A stretch of 64,000 nt of DNA from Ornithinimicrobium cavernae (lineage in GTDB: Bacteria > Actinomycetota > Actinomycetes > Actinomycetales > Dermatophilaceae), in assembly GCF_003121625.1 (NCBI RefSeq), contig NZ_QDDJ01000013.1, positions 99,691-163,690 on the forward strand. Direction: 5' to 3'. The notes beneath the pieces were generated by a model that was given only the letters and a program-made list of their open reading frames with translations, made no database searches and had not been told where the DNA came from. A program made the position numbers and the translations under genes. Below, one piece after another: positions 1 to 13,028 of the stretch. Every line of letters starts with the position of its first letter. The first letter of the stretch is position 1.

Positions 1-836
1 ACGTGCTGGAGTACCGCGGCGAGGCGATCCGGGCGCTCTCCATGGAGGGCCGCATGACGATCTGCAACATGTCGATCGAGGCCGGCGCCCGCGCCGGGAT
101 GATCGCGCCGGACGAGACGACGTTCGACTACGTCAAGGGCCGCGCGCACGCGCCGACCGGCGAGGACTGGGACGCCGCCGTGGCGGCGTGGCGCGAGCTG
201 CGCACCGACGACGACGCGGTCTTCGACGAGGAGATCACGATCGACGTCAGCACCCTGGCGCCCTATGTCACGTGGGGCACCAACCCCGGTCAGTCCGTGA
301 CGCTGGACGACGTGGTGCCCGACCCCGCCGTGCTGGGCGACGACGACGCGCGCGGCAACGCCGAGCGCGCGCTGGAGTACATGGACCTGACCCCCGGCAC
401 CCGCATGCGTGACATCGGGGTGGACGCGGTCTTCCTGGGCTCGTGCACGAACGGTCGGATCGAGGACCTGCGCCTGGCCGCCGACGTGCTGCGCGGCCGA
501 CGCATCGCGGACAACCTCCGGATGCTCGTCGTGCCCGGTTCCCAGGCCGTGCTGGAGCAGGCCGAGGCCGAGGGGCTCGACGAGGTGTTCACGGCGGCCG
601 GGGCCGAGTGGCGCCTGGCCGGGTGCTCGATGTGCCTGGGCATGAACCCCGACCAGCTCGCGCCGCACGAGCGTTGCGCGTCCACGTCCAACCGCAACTT
701 CGAGGGCCGGCAGGGCGCCCGCTCGCGCACCCACCTGGTGAGCCCCGCGGTGGCCGCCGCGACCGCGGTCACCGGGCACCTCGCCAGCCCCTCCGACCTG
801 AGCCCGCTGCCCGACCGCACCCCTGTGGAGGTCTGA
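1..836 (+). CDS. leuC: 3-isopropylmalate dehydratase large subunit (3' part)
   Basis: This is the C-terminal part of the large subunit of isopropylmalate isomerase, which interconverts 2- and 3-isopropylmalate in cytosolic leucine synthesis. The reading frame is open from base 3, and the 5' end lies outside the window. Aconitase-family hallmarks are visible: an SCTNGR segment and a later CSMCLG segment, which supply cysteine ligands for the 4Fe-4S cluster, then the [10 protein letters not shown] substrate-binding stretch. The stop lies 3 bases before the leuD start, so the two subunits are translationally linked. No defect is seen in the visible part. The identification is secure from these motifs and the adjoining small subunit. 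Confidence 0.97.
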   Translation, partial: VLEYRGEAIRALSMEGRMTICNMSIEAGARAGMIAPDETTFDYVKGRAHAPTGEDWDAAVAAWRELRTDDDAVFDEEITIDVSTLAPYVTWGTNPGQSVTLDDVVPDPAVLGDDDARGNAERALEYMDLTPGTRMRDIGVDAVFLGSCTNGRIEDLRLAADVLRGRRIADNLRMLVVPGSQAVLEQAEAEGLDEVFTAAGAEWRLAGCSMCLGMNPDQLAPHERCASTSNRNFEGRQGARSRTHLVSPAVAAATAVTGHLASPSDLSPLPDRTPVEV

Positions 837-839
837 GCC

Positions 840-1478
840 ATGGATCCGTTCACCACGCACACCGGCGTCGGTGTCCCGCTGCGCCGCAGCAACGTCGACA
901 CCGACCAGATCATCCCGGCGCACTTCCTCAAGCGGGTCAGCCGCACCGGGTTCGAGGACGGTCTCTTCGCCCGCTGGCGCGAGGACCCCTCGTTCATCCT
1001 CAACCAGGAGGCGTATGCCGCGGGGTCGGTCCTGGTGACCGGCCCGGACTTCGGCACGGGGTCCAGCCGGGAGCACGCCGTGTGGGCGCTGCAGCAGTAC
1101 GGCTTCCGGGTGGTCATCTCCTCCCGCTTCGGCGACATCTTCCGCGGCAACAGCGGCAAGGGCGGCCTGCTCACCGCCCAGGTGGCCCAGCCCGACGTCG
1201 AGCTGATCCTGAAGTACCTCGAGAACAGCCCCGGCGCCACCATCACCGTCGACCTCCCCGGCCGCACCGTCACCGCGGGTGACATCGTCGCGCCGTTCCA
1301 GGTCGACGACTACGTGGCCTGGCGACTGCTCAACGGGCTGGACGACATCTCCCTGACGCTCCAGCACGAGGACGCGATCACCGCCTACGAGGCCAGCCGT
1401 CCCGCCTACAAGCCGGTCGTCACCGCCGAGACCGGCAGGCGCACACCGATCCAGGTCAGCACGAAGCCCGCTCCCTGA
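840..1478 (+). CDS. leuD: 3-isopropylmalate dehydratase small subunit
   Basis: This is the small (swivel) subunit that pairs with LeuC to form the leucine-pathway isomerase. It has 212 residues, the usual length. The N-terminus carries [18 protein letters not shown], and the middle carries [14 protein letters not shown], the conserved loop that closes over the substrate. A GGAGG ribosome binding site lies inside the end of leuC, about 10 bases before the ATG. It follows leuC with only a 3-base gap, so co-transcription is near certain. The C-terminal tail of about 20 residues beyond the family core is basic and looks unstructured. Confidence 0.97.
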   Translation: MDPFTTHTGVGVPLRRSNVDTDQIIPAHFLKRVSRTGFEDGLFARWREDPSFILNQEAYAAGSVLVTGPDFGTGSSREHAVWALQQYGFRVVISSRFGDIFRGNSGKGGLLTAQVAQPDVELILKYLENSPGATITVDLPGRTVTAGDIVAPFQVDDYVAWRLLNGLDDISLTLQHEDAITAYEASRPAYKPVVTAETGRRTPIQVSTKPAP

Positions 1479-1577
1479 CACCGACGGTCCCGGACCGAGG
1501 AGTGGGATACGCCGTGGGCCGCAGGTGTTGTCCGGCCGCCAGCCGCACGTGGTCGCGTCGACCGTTCCGGGACAATG

Positions 1578-4825
<3,248 letters not shown>

Positions 4826-4851
4826 AGGGCTCGCCCCCGGTCGGCGGGGTC

Positions 4852-4890
4852 CCGGCCGCCGCCCAGCCGATTCGGCTGAGCGGCGGCCGG
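4852..4890. terminator. Bidirectional terminator between leuA and the GlxA-type gene
   Basis: An 11-bp perfect GC stem (4852-4862 with 4880-4890) is extended by an inner AGCCG/CGGCT stem. It sits 27 bases after the leuA stop and immediately after the stop of the convergent regulator gene. No U-tract is present. Confidence 0.7.
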
Positions 4891-4891
4891 C

Positions 4892-5890
4892 TCAACCGGT
4901 CAGGCCCGCACCGCGCCCGGGACCGGCAAAGGTCCTGCGGTAGCCCTGCGGGGTCGTGGCCAGCGCCGCGCGCATCCGGTGCCGCAGCGCCGCAGCGGTC
5001 CCGAACCCCGCCTCCTCGGCGACCCGGTCGACGGCGAGGTCGGTGCGTTCCAGCAGCTCGAGAGCACGTTGCAGCCGCGCCTGCAGCAGCCACTGCTGGG
5101 GTGACTGGCCCGTCTCGGCCCGGAACCGCCGGCTCAGCGTCCGCTCGCTCATCCGGGCATGGGCGACCAGGTCCTCCACTCGCGTCACCGACCGCAGGTT
5201 GGCCAGGGCCCAGAGCCGCGTCGCCGACGTGGACTGCTCGGAGCGCGGAGGGAGCGGGTGCTCGATGAACTGGGCCTGGCCCCCCTCGCGCCATGGCGGC
5301 ACGACGCAGCCGCGCGCCGCGTGGTTGGCGGCCTCGACCCCGAAGTCCCGGCGGATGAGGTGCAGGCACAGGTCGACGCCGGCACCCAGGCCCGCCGAGG
5401 TGAGCACGTCACCCTCGTCGACGAACAGCACGTCAGGGTCCAGCTCGACCTGTGGGAACAGGCGGCGGAAGTCCTCGACGTACTCCCAGTGCGTGGTGGC
5501 CCGGAGGCCGTCCAGGACCCCGAGGGCCGCCAGGACGAAGGCGCCGGTGCAGACGGAGACCTGACGGGTGCCCGGCCTGAGCAGCGACCACGCCGCCTCG
5601 AGCTCCGGCGTCGGGCGACCCTCATGGCGGATCAACGGGTGCTTCATCCCGGGGACCACGACAGTCTCCGCCCACGACAGGACGTCCGGCCCGTGGTCCG
5701 ACACCACGGCATACCCCTTGTGGGTGGCCACCGGCCCGCCGTCGAGTGAGGCGACCCGCACCTCGTAGCAGGGCTCGCCACTCGAGTCGCGGGCGGCCTC
5801 CAGGACCTGCGGCACGATCGTCATGTCGAAGCCGACCAGCGGCTCGATGCAGAGGACGACGACACGGTGGGGCGGACGATGACCAGCCAT
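4892..5890 (-). CDS. GlxA-type AraC-family transcriptional regulator
   Basis: This is a 332-residue regulator with an N-terminal DJ-1/PfpI-like (class I amidotransferase fold) domain (residues about 8-180, with VVVLCIEPLVGFDM and the VSVCTGAFVLAALG nucleophile-elbow-like segment). A C-terminal AraC double helix-turn-helix follows (ARMSERTLSRRFRAETGQSPQQWL). Such proteins sense unknown small molecules. The start at 5890 is preferred because TAAACT lies 7 bases upstream, which suggests a leaderless transcript; an ATG at 5908 is the alternative. It is divergent from an MFS transporter 70 bases away, which it probably controls. The ligand is unknown. Confidence 0.88.
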   Translation of the reverse strand: MAGHRPPHRVVVLCIEPLVGFDMTIVPQVLEAARDSSGEPCYEVRVASLDGGPVATHKGYAVVSDHGPDVLSWAETVVVPGMKHPLIRHEGRPTPELEAAWSLLRPGTRQVSVCTGAFVLAALGVLDGLRATTHWEYVEDFRRLFPQVELDPDVLFVDEGDVLTSAGLGAGVDLCLHLIRRDFGVEAANHAARGCVVPPWREGGQAQFIEHPLPPRSEQSTSATRLWALANLRSVTRVEDLVAHARMSERTLSRRFRAETGQSPQQWLLQARLQRALELLERTDLAVDRVAEEAGFGTAAALRHRMRAALATTPQGYRRTFAGPGRGAGLTG

Positions 5891-5960
5891 GGCCGAAAGT
5901 TTACACATATCGGCCTATCCGCCACTCGTCGTGCGTGGATCCTTCCCGCACACTTCTCGT

Positions 5961-7289
5961 ATGACGTCGTCCCCCACTCTGCGTGCACCCGGCCAGGACC
6001 CCGCCAGGGCCGCCCGGCCCCGCGTCCACCGGGCGTGGTGGGTCGCGCTGGCCGGCTTCGTCGCCATGGTCGGCTCCGCCGGTTTCCGGTCCGTCCCCGG
6101 GGTCCTCATCGACCCGTTGCACGAGGAGTTCGGCTGGTCGCACGGCACGATCGGGGCTGCCGTCTCGATCAACCTGGTCCTGTTCGGCCTGTTCTCGCCC
6201 TTCGCTGCCGCGCTCATGGACCGCTTCGGCATCCGGCCGGTGCTGACCGTGGCGCTGGTCCTGCTCGCGTCCGGCAGCGGGCTGACGGTGCTGATGACCG
6301 AGGTCTGGCAGCTCTGGCTGCTGTGGGGCCTGGTCGTCGGCGTCGGGGCCGGCTCGATCTCGATGGCCTTCATCGCCACCCTGGTGAACCGCTGGTTCGT
6401 CGCGCGGCGCGGCCTGGTCAGCGGCGTCCTGACCGCCGCGGGCGCCACCGGGCAGCTGGTGTTCCTGCCCGCAGTGGCGTGGCTGGCCACGCACCACGGC
6501 TGGCGGGTGCCCGCGCTGGTCGTCGCCGGCACGGCGCTGCTCGTCCTGCCCCTGGTCCTCCTGGTGGTGCGGGACCACCCGCACGAGCTCGGGCTGGAGG
6601 CCTACGGCGCCACCGAGGGTGAGCCCACGCAGCCCCGCGCGGCACGCAGCGGCAATGCTGCCACCATGGCCCTGTCCGGCCTGGTCGAGGCGGCCCGCAC
6701 GCGGACCTTCTGGCTGCTCGCCGGCGGCTTCGCGGTCTGCGGGGCCTCGACCAACGGCCTGGTCGGGACCCACTTCGTCCCGGCGGCCCACGACCACGGT
6801 ATGCCGTTGACCGCGGCGGCCGGCCTGCTGGCCGTGATCGGCATCGTGGACATCGTCGGCACGATCGGCAGCGGCTTCCTCACCGACCGGGTCGACCCCC
6901 GGATCCTGCTCGCGGTCTACTACACCCTCCGCGGCCTGTCACTGATGGCGCTGCCCGCGCTGTTCGGTCCGGACGTGCAACCCAGCATGTGGGCCTTCAT
7001 CATCTTCTACGGCCTGGACTGGGTGGCGACGGTGCCACCGACGGTCGCGCTGTGCCAGCAGCACTTCGGGGACAGGGCACCGGTCGTCTTCGGCTGGGTC
7101 TTCGCCTCCCACCAGGTCGGTGCGGCGGTCGCAGCCACTGGTGCCGGCCTGGTCCGAGACACGCACGGCTCCTACGACTTCGCCTGGCTCGGTGCGGGCG
7201 CGCTCTGCCTGGTCGCGACGGCACTGTCGCTGCTGGTGCCGCGGGTGCGTCTTCGGACGGGGCTCGCCGGGCAGCCACTTGGTGGTTGA
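5961..7289 (+). CDS. MFS transporter
   Basis: This is a 442-residue inner-membrane protein of the major facilitator superfamily with about 12 hydrophobic segments. The cytoplasmic loop after TM2 reads DRFGIRPVLT, close to the MFS motif A. A central charged loop of about 40 residues (HPHELGLEAYG...) separates the two halves. The arrangement resembles monocarboxylate or oxalate/formate-type permeases, but the substrate cannot be read from the sequence. The ATG at 5961 begins just before the basic N-terminal tail, and the open frame further upstream overlaps the divergent promoter. It pairs with the GlxA-type regulator on the opposite strand. Confidence 0.85.
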   Translation: MTSSPTLRAPGQDPARAARPRVHRAWWVALAGFVAMVGSAGFRSVPGVLIDPLHEEFGWSHGTIGAAVSINLVLFGLFSPFAAALMDRFGIRPVLTVALVLLASGSGLTVLMTEVWQLWLLWGLVVGVGAGSISMAFIATLVNRWFVARRGLVSGVLTAAGATGQLVFLPAVAWLATHHGWRVPALVVAGTALLVLPLVLLVVRDHPHELGLEAYGATEGEPTQPRAARSGNAATMALSGLVEAARTRTFWLLAGGFAVCGASTNGLVGTHFVPAAHDHGMPLTAAAGLLAVIGIVDIVGTIGSGFLTDRVDPRILLAVYYTLRGLSLMALPALFGPDVQPSMWAFIIFYGLDWVATVPPTVALCQQHFGDRAPVVFGWVFASHQVGAAVAATGAGLVRDTHGSYDFAWLGAGALCLVATALSLLVPRVRLRTGLAGQPLGG

Positions 7290-7561
7290 GTGCGAGCCGC
7301 TGCTTCACAATGACCGGGCGTGAGGGGCCTGAGCCAACGAATCCATTGCGTAACCGCGGGCGAGAGCCAGTCTCCTACTGGGACACCGGACTTGACCCAC
7401 GGCCGTGCGCCGAGGTCTCCAGAACGATCGTCACCGGACCGCAGGTTGGAACCATGCCGGGCGGGACACAGGATGGTGGGGATCCGCGCCAGGGGCGCTC
7501 CGCCGTCGATGGTCGTGACATAACTCAACTGCCGAGCGTCGGACGTACTCCTTCGGAGTCC

Positions 7562-7643
7562 GATGTCGTCTTGGAGCCGCCAAGCGTTCTTCGAGCCGGC
7601 TATTTCACGCTCTGAGAACGATGCGGGGCTCCAAGACGACATC
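7562..7643. repeat. Long perfect inverted repeat, 17-bp arms
   Basis: GATGTCGTCTTGGAGCC at 7562-7578 is perfectly repeated in inverse at 7627-7643. Between them is a nested 6-bp repeat (CGTTCT/AGAACG), so a long branched hairpin is possible. A smaller hairpin (ACTCC/GGAGT) lies immediately upstream at about 7545. The surrounding gap 7290-7688 has no credible coding frame or transposase, and its composition is less GC-rich. It could be a remnant of a mobile element or a terminator for the toxin-antitoxin operon, whose last gene ends at 7689. Confidence 0.7.
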
Positions 7644-7688
7644 TACGCCGCCGACACGGTCGTATCCGACTCTGCCGCGGATCGGTGC

Positions 7689-7946
7689 TCATCCGTAGTG
7701 GTAGCGGCAGGCGGCGACTCGGAGCTCGGCCCCGGCGATCTTGTACACGAGTCGGTGCTCGTCGGTGATGCGGCGCGACCAGTACCCGGCAAAGTCATGT
7801 TTCAGTGCCTCAGGCTTGCCGATGCCCTCGTTGCCGTTGCGCTGGATGTCCTTCAGAAGCATGTTGATGCGCTTGAGCACCTTGCGGTCCTGCGCCTGCC
7901 ACCAAAGGTAGTCCTCCCAGGCGTTCTCGTCCCAGACCAGCAGCAC
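7689..7946 (-). CDS. yoeB: YoeB/Txe-family mRNA interferase toxin
   Basis: This is an 85-residue RelE-fold toxin that cleaves mRNA on the ribosome when freed from its antitoxin. Family features include the WDENAWEDYLWWQ N-terminus, GKPEALKHDFAGYWSRRI (catalytic Glu), DEHRLVYKI and the C-terminal CRYHYG (catalytic His and following aromatic). The start is a GTG placed 4 bases after the antitoxin stop, which matches the E. coli-type start of the family; open sequence further upstream overlaps the antitoxin gene. All key residues are present, so it should be active. Confidence 0.93.
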   Translation of the reverse strand: MLLVWDENAWEDYLWWQAQDRKVLKRINMLLKDIQRNGNEGIGKPEALKHDFAGYWSRRITDEHRLVYKIAGAELRVAACRYHYG

Positions 7947-7950
7947 TCGG

Positions 7951-8208
7951 TCAGTCCGTCTCGACCAGCTCGCGGACCTGCCCCTGGCCAGCCTCCAGCC
8001 GCTGCATGGCGTCCAGCAGTCGGCGGGCGTTGGCGGGTGAGCGCATGAGGTAGGCGGTCTCACGTAGCGACTCGTAGTCCGCCAGGGACACGATGACGAC
8101 CGACTCGTGCCCGGCACGGGTGATGACGACCTCTTCACGGTCGTTGGTGACGCCGTCCAGCACTTCTGCGTAACGTGCTCGCGACTCGGTGTAACTCATT
8201 GTCTTCAT
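7951..8208 (-). CDS. yefM: YefM/Phd-family antitoxin
   Basis: This is an 85-residue antitoxin that binds YoeB and the operon operator. The N-terminal MKTMSYTESRARYAEVLDGV and the VVITRAGHESVVIVSLADYESL segment are typical of the Phd/YefM DNA-binding domain. The acidic, helical C-terminus (EAGQGQVRELVETD) would wrap the toxin. AGGAGG lies 6 bases upstream of the ATG at 8208. It is followed by the toxin gene after 4 bases, the usual antitoxin-first order. A palindromic operator lies just upstream of the ribosome binding site. Confidence 0.93.
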   Translation of the reverse strand: MKTMSYTESRARYAEVLDGVTNDREEVVITRAGHESVVIVSLADYESLRETAYLMRSPANARRLLDAMQRLEAGQGQVRELVETD

Positions 8209-8219
8209 GTATAACCTCC

Positions 8220-8236
8220 TGTACAGAGAACTGTAC
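8220..8236 (-). promoter_or_regulatory. Operator palindrome of the yefM-yoeB operon
   Basis: GTACAG and CTGTAC (8221-8226 and 8231-8236) are separated by 4 bases, and the site includes an exact TGTACA. It lies directly before the antitoxin ribosome binding site. TGTACA is the core hexamer known for YefM operators in E. coli, so autoregulation by the toxin-antitoxin complex is expected. Confidence 0.7.
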
Positions 8237-8314
8237 GCTGCTTCTCCTGGGCAGCCAAGAGGGCCATGTCCACGCCGGCACGGCCAACGCACGCAACTGC
8301 CGCGTCGCGGGCGT

Positions 8315-8614
8315 TCAGTCTCGACCGAAGCGCTGATACGCCGCCTGGCGGGTGGTGTCGAGCGCGGCGCCGATCATGGTCCAGGAGTCACCGGCCTCAC
8401 GCGCGTCCCTGACGGCGCCCGCAAGGTCCACGCCGAACTCAACGGGAGTCGGGTCCAAGCCGGCACCAACGTCTGACGGTGAATACCTCGCATGCCTGGT
8501 CACGGAGAAGTTCCCGAACACGATCTGTGGCAAGTTCACGATCAGGAACCGCACAGACTCGAAGACTAAGCCAAGTGGCGTCGCCGTGACCTGGAGTCCT
8601 GGATGCGCCGACAA
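8315..8614 (-). pseudogene. Probable remnant of a helix-turn-helix protein
   Basis: This is a 99-residue open frame whose last 35 residues ([30 protein letters not shown]) read as a helix-turn-helix tail common at the end of small actinobacterial regulatory or nuclease-associated proteins. The upstream two thirds has unusual codon use, low GC for this genome and no recognisable domain, so the 5' part looks decayed. No clear ribosome binding site is seen. It sits in a 590-base stretch between the antitoxin and the VOC gene with no other supportable gene. It may be real but truncated. Confidence 0.35.
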
Positions 8615-8802
8615 GGGCTGTTGCTGGAGACATTCTCAGATCCCACGCCAACAAGCGGTAGGTGTCCCCGGGCCCGAGAACGACGACTTCGACGTCGATG
8701 CCCCGGATGAGTGCGGCAGACAACCTGCGCGCTTCAGTACGACCCGAGTAGGTCCCGTTCGCCCCTTGCTCAACTGTGCAAGTCAGTGCGCCACCACTGT
8801 CC

Positions 8803-9231
8803 TCAGCCCCGGCCGTCGCCGACGAGGGTCTGGCCGTCCTCGGTGACGGTCCAGTAGGGGTTGTGCGCCACCTCCCACGGGTGCCCCTCCGGGTCGATGA
8901 AGACCCCGGAGTAGCCGCCCCAGAACGTGCCGCCTCCGGGGCGGCCGATGGTCGCTCCGGCGGCCTCCGCCTCGACGATCACGTCGTCGACCTCCTCGCG
9001 GCTGCCCACGTTGTAGGCCAGCGTCACCCCGCCCCACCCGCCGGAGTCCTCGACGCACGAGTCCACCTCGAGCGCCGCACGGTCCCAGAGCGCGACGACC
9101 ATGCCCCCGACCTGGAAGAAGACAACCCCCTCCGGTGAGGCAGCCGGCGTCCAGCCCAGGGACCGGTAGAAGGCGACGGCCCGGTCCAGGTCCCGCACGC
9201 CCAGGGTCAGCACGCTCAGTCTCTGCTCCAT
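8803..9231 (-). CDS. VOC (glyoxalase/bleomycin-resistance) family protein
   Basis: This is a 142-residue single-polypeptide vicinal-oxygen-chelate protein. It shows the two beta-alpha-beta-beta-beta modules: LSVLTLGVRDLDRAVAFYRSLGW at the N-terminus and GVFIDPEGHPWEVAHNP near the C-terminus, the latter with the usual DPxGxxWE pattern. Members include dioxygenases, isomerases and antibiotic-binding proteins, and the substrate cannot be told here. It starts 9 bases after the stop of nnr on the same strand, so it is probably the last gene of the glmS-acpS-nnr transcript. Confidence 0.88.
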   Translation of the reverse strand: MEQRLSVLTLGVRDLDRAVAFYRSLGWTPAASPEGVVFFQVGGMVVALWDRAALEVDSCVEDSGGWGGVTLAYNVGSREEVDDVIVEAEAAGATIGRPGGGTFWGGYSGVFIDPEGHPWEVAHNPYWTVTEDGQTLVGDGRG

Positions 9232-9240
9232 GGACCGAGC

Positions 9241-10731
9241 CTAGTGGACCTGCCGTTCCGTGCTCAGGAGAGTGGCGACGGTCCCCGGGACTGCGCGCGC
9301 GACGCCGAGGGCCCGCACCGGCCCACTCGGGTTGGCGTGGTGGGCTGCCCGCCCGTGCACCAGGGCCCCGAGCGAGCCGGCGTCCAGCGGCGTCAGACCG
9401 GCGGCCACGAGCGCGCCGACCAACCCGGCCAGGACGTCGCCGGCGCCCGCGGTGGCCAGCCAGGCGGGGGCGTCCGCCTGGCACCGCACAGGCTCGACAG
9501 TGTCCGGTGACACGACCAGCGTGGTCGACCCCTTGAGCAGGACCGTGGCCCCGGTGAGCTCGGCCAGCCGCCGGGCGTGCACGAGCGGTGCCGCGCTGAT
9601 CTGGTTGCGGTGGAAGACCCGCCCCTCCTCCAACCTGCTCAGCATCCGGGCCAGCTCACCCGCGTGCGGCGTCAGCAACGTGGGCGCCTCCCGAGGACCC
9701 TCGATGAGGTCGAGCGCCCCCGCGTCGACCACACAGGGCAGGTCCGAGGCGAGCGCGGAGCGGCAGGCCTCGACCTGGCGGCGCACGTCCGAGGTGGTCT
9801 CGTCCGTGGGGATCCCCGGACCGAGCACCCAGGCCTGGACCTGCCCCTGCCCCGGAACCGCCTCGGGGACCGCTCCGAGCACCTGCTGGGTGGCGACGTC
9901 CGGCCCGACGTAACGGATCATGCCCGCCCCCGACTCCACGGCCGCGCTCACCGTCAGCACCGCGGCGCCGGGATAGCGGCTGCTCCCGGCGACGACTCCG
10001 AGCACCCCTCGGGAGTACTTGTCATCACCCGGGCCGGGCACGGGCCACAGGTCCGCCACGTCCGAAGCCGTGAGCTGCTCCACGGTGGCCGCTGCAGGTG
10101 CCGGAACGCCGATGTCGACGATCGTGAGCCGGCCCACCACCCCGCGCGTGGCGGGCAGGATGTGCACGGGCTTGGCGAGGCTGAAGGTCACCGTCTCTGC
10201 GGCCCGGACGCTCCCGGTCACCGGGGCGACCCCCTCGGGGTCCGCGCCGCTGGGCAGGTCGACGGCGATCACCAGCGCCGTGTCCGGGACCGACTCGGCC
10301 AGGCCGAGCATCGCGCCGGCCAGGCCCGGACGGCCGCCGATGCCCAGCAGACCGTCCACCACGATGTCGGCCTCCTGCAGGGCCTGGCGCACCGGCTGTG
10401 TCAGCGCCCGCCGGGTCCGGGCCACCCGCAGCCGGGGAGCGCCGGCCTCCGTGGCCGCCCGCAGACCGGCCTCGTGCACCGCGTCCCCCACCTGCACCAC
10501 GACCACCGGCAGGTGCTCGGTGAGCTGCGCCGCGGCATACAGGGCATCTCCGCCGTTGTCCCCCGGGCCGACCAGCACCACGACCGACCGGGCCGCGCGC
10601 TCCCGGGCACGGGCGAGGACCACGACGGCCAGCGCGTCCGCCGCGCGACGCATCAGCGCACCCGGCTCGAGCCCGGCCCGCACCTCAGCCTCAGCGGCAC
10701 GCACCGCCGGGACGCTGTAGGCGCGGATCAC
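9241..10731 (-). CDS. nnr: Bifunctional NAD(P)H-hydrate epimerase/dehydratase
   Basis: This metabolite-repair enzyme has 496 residues. The N-terminal half (about 1-215) is the YjeF_N epimerase that interconverts R and S NAD(P)HX, with [17 protein letters not shown] and [13 protein letters not shown]. The C-terminal half is the ribokinase-fold ADP/ATP-dependent dehydratase, with [22 protein letters not shown] and the [10 protein letters not shown] signature whose Asp is catalytic. It follows acpS by 7 bases. The glmS-acpS-nnr order is a frequent actinobacterial arrangement, often followed by alr. Confidence 0.96.
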   Translation of the reverse strand: MIRAYSVPAVRAAEAEVRAGLEPGALMRRAADALAVVVLARARERAARSVVVLVGPGDNGGDALYAAAQLTEHLPVVVVQVGDAVHEAGLRAATEAGAPRLRVARTRRALTQPVRQALQEADIVVDGLLGIGGRPGLAGAMLGLAESVPDTALVIAVDLPSGADPEGVAPVTGSVRAAETVTFSLAKPVHILPATRGVVGRLTIVDIGVPAPAAATVEQLTASDVADLWPVPGPGDDKYSRGVLGVVAGSSRYPGAAVLTVSAAVESGAGMIRYVGPDVATQQVLGAVPEAVPGQGQVQAWVLGPGIPTDETTSDVRRQVEACRSALASDLPCVVDAGALDLIEGPREAPTLLTPHAGELARMLSRLEEGRVFHRNQISAAPLVHARRLAELTGATVLLKGSTTLVVSPDTVEPVRCQADAPAWLATAGAGDVLAGLVGALVAAGLTPLDAGSLGALVHGRAAHHANPSGPVRALGVARAVPGTVATLLSTERQVH

Positions 10732-10738
10732 CGCCGGC

Positions 10739-11089
10739 TCATCCCTCGGCGATGACGACGGCCGAGGCGATCCCGGCGTCGTGGGAGAGCGAGACGTGGA
10801 TCGAGGTGACCCCGAGCTCGTCGGCGCGCCGCTGCACGCTGCCGCGCAGGACGAACTCCGGGCGTCCCCACTCCGACCGCAGGACCGTGGCGTCGGTCCA
10901 GCTCAGGCCGACCGGGGCACCCAGGGCCTTGGCCAGCGCCTCCTTGGCCGCGAAGCGGGCCGCGAGCGAGGAGATGCCCAGGGACTTCTCCTCATCGGTG
11001 AACAACCGGTCCAGGAGCCGCGGGGTGCGCTCCAGGGAGTCACCGAAGCGGGCGATGTCGACGACGTCGATGCCCACCCCGATGATCAT
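10739..11089 (-). CDS. acpS: Holo-[acyl-carrier-protein] synthase
   Basis: This enzyme transfers the 4'-phosphopantetheine arm of coenzyme A to the acyl carrier protein. It has 116 residues, normal for the trimeric AcpS family. The N-terminal [16 protein letters not shown] motif supplies the magnesium-binding Asp, and [13 protein letters not shown] supplies the catalytic Glu/Lys pair; [15 protein letters not shown] ends the fold. It lies between glmS and nnr with gaps of 7 bases on each side, clearly one transcription unit. Confidence 0.97.
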   Translation of the reverse strand: MIIGVGIDVVDIARFGDSLERTPRLLDRLFTDEEKSLGISSLAARFAAKEALAKALGAPVGLSWTDATVLRSEWGRPEFVLRGSVQRRADELGVTSIHVSLSHDAGIASAVVIAEG

Positions 11090-11096
11090 CGGACCC

Positions 11097-12953
11097 TCAC
11101 TCGACGGTGACCGACTTGGCCAGGTTGCGCGGCTGGTCGACGTCCAGCCCCTTGGCGGTGGACAGCTCGAGGGCGAACACCTGCAGCGGCACCACCGTCA
11201 GCAGCGGTGCGAGCAGGGCGGGCGTGCGGGGCACGCGGATGACCTCGTCGGCGAAGGGCACGACGTCCTCGTCCCCCTCCTCGGCGATGACCAGGGTGCG
11301 GGCGCCGCGGGCGCGGATCTCCTGGATGTTGGAGACGACCTTGCCGTGCAGGCCGTGCTCGGAGTCCGGGGAGGGCACCACGACGAACACCGGCTGGCCC
11401 GGCTCGATCAGCGCGATCGGACCGTGCTTCAGCTCACCCGCGGCGAAGCCCTCGGCGTGGATGTAGGCCAGCTCCTTGAGCTTGAGCGCACCCTCCATCG
11501 CCACAGGGAAGCCGACGTGGCGGCCGAGGAAGAGCACGGCCCGCGTGTCGGCCATGAACCGGGCGATCTCCTTGACGCGGTCCATGCTGTCGAGCACCTG
11601 CTGGATCTTCTCCGGCACGCGCTGCAGCTCCTGCATCACCTGGGCGACCCCGTCGTCGTGGCCACCGCGGACCTGCACGAGGTAGAGACCGAGGACGTAG
11701 CTGGCGGTGATCTGGGCCAGGAAGGCCTTGGTGGAGGCTACGGCGATCTCCGGACCGGCGTGGGTGTAGAGGACGCCGTCAGACTCACGCGGGATCGTCG
11801 AGCCGTGCGTGTTGCAGATGGAGATGGTGCGCGCGCCGAGCTCCTTGGCGTGCCGCACCGCCATCAGGGTGTCCATCGTCTCGCCGGACTGGCTGATCGA
11901 GACCACCAGGGTCTTGTCGTCGATCACCGGGTCGCGGTAGCGGAACTCGTGGGCCAGCTCGACCTCGACCGGGATGCGCGCCCAGCGCTCGATGGCGTAC
12001 TTGGCGACCATCCCGGCATACGCCGCGGTGCCGCAGGCCACGATGACCATCTTGTCGATGGCGCGCAGGTCCTCCTCGGAGAGCCCCATCTCGTCGAGGA
12101 CGAGGCGGCCGCTCTCGTCGGTCCTGCCGAGCAGGGTGTCGGCAACGGCGTGCGGCTGGTCGTTGATCTCCTTCTCCATGAAGGTGTCGTAGCCACCCTT
12201 CTCGGCGGCCGCCGCGTCCCAGGTCACCTCGTAGGCCTTGCCGTCGCTGGGTGTGCCGTCGAAGTTGATGACGCTGTAGCCGTCGGGCGTGATCGTCACG
12301 ATCTGGTCCTGGCCGAGCTCCAGCGCGTGCCGGGTGTAGCCGATGAAGGCCGCGACGTCGGACCCCAGGTAGTTCTCGCCCTCGCCGAGACCCACCACGA
12401 GCGGGCTGTTGCGACGGGCGCCGACCACGACGTCGGGCTGGTCGGCGTGCACGGCCAGCAGGGTGAACGCCCCCTCGAGGGTGTTGACCACCTCACGCAT
12501 GGCCTGGGTGAGGTCGCCGGTCCGCCCGAAGGCCTGGGCCACCAGGTGGGCCACGACCTCCGTGTCGGTCTCGGAGGCGAAGACCACGCCCTCCTCGAGC
12601 AGCTGCTTGCGGAGCTTGTGGAAGTTCTCGATGATGCCGTTGTGCACGAGCGCGAGCTTGCGGTCGGTGCCGCCGCGGTGCGGGTGGGCGTTCTCGTTGG
12701 TGGGGCCACCGTGGGTCGCCCAGCGGGTGTGACCGATCGCGGTCGCGGTCTCCGGCAGCGCCTGCGCCTCCAAGGCCTCGACCAGGTTGGTCAGCTTGCC
12801 GGCCCGCTTCTCGCCGACCACCTCGCCGTCACCGACCAGCGCCACCCCCGCGGAGTCGTAGCCGCGGTACTCCAGGCGGGTCAGGCCCTCCATCACGACA
12901 TCGAGCGCCTTGCCGCTACGGACCGGACCGACGTATCCCACGATTCCACACAT
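11097..12953 (-). CDS. glmS: Glutamine--fructose-6-phosphate aminotransferase (isomerizing)
   Basis: This enzyme makes glucosamine-6-phosphate from fructose-6-phosphate and glutamine for cell-wall synthesis. It has 618 residues. The start at 12953 is fixed by the N-terminal CGIVGYVG, where Cys1 becomes the glutaminase nucleophile after Met removal. The glutaminase domain spans about 1-240, and two SIS sugar-isomerase domains follow ([23 protein letters not shown]). The C-terminus ends NLAKSVTVE as in the family. It is first gene of the glmS-acpS-nnr unit and divergent from coaA. Confidence 0.97.
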   Translation of the reverse strand: MCGIVGYVGPVRSGKALDVVMEGLTRLEYRGYDSAGVALVGDGEVVGEKRAGKLTNLVEALEAQALPETATAIGHTRWATHGGPTNENAHPHRGGTDRKLALVHNGIIENFHKLRKQLLEEGVVFASETDTEVVAHLVAQAFGRTGDLTQAMREVVNTLEGAFTLLAVHADQPDVVVGARRNSPLVVGLGEGENYLGSDVAAFIGYTRHALELGQDQIVTITPDGYSVINFDGTPSDGKAYEVTWDAAAAEKGGYDTFMEKEINDQPHAVADTLLGRTDESGRLVLDEMGLSEEDLRAIDKMVIVACGTAAYAGMVAKYAIERWARIPVEVELAHEFRYRDPVIDDKTLVVSISQSGETMDTLMAVRHAKELGARTISICNTHGSTIPRESDGVLYTHAGPEIAVASTKAFLAQITASYVLGLYLVQVRGGHDDGVAQVMQELQRVPEKIQQVLDSMDRVKEIARFMADTRAVLFLGRHVGFPVAMEGALKLKELAYIHAEGFAAGELKHGPIALIEPGQPVFVVVPSPDSEHGLHGKVVSNIQEIRARGARTLVIAEEGDEDVVPFADEVIRVPRTPALLAPLLTVVPLQVFALELSTAKGLDVDQPRNLAKSVTVE

Positions 12954-13028
12954 GGGGTGCAGCCTAATCCGTGGCACCCGGGGGAACCGCATGCCGAGCC
13001 GGTGACGGCGACGTGCAGAATGTCACGC

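Noticed and set aside
7290..7688. Complete insertion sequence
   Set aside because: Inverted repeats are present, but there is no transposase frame and no target-site duplication was seen.
10752..13019. Long plus-strand open frame opposite glmS/acpS leading into coaA
   Set aside because: Only the last 318 codons (coaA) have family motifs; the rest is antisense to glmS and acpS.
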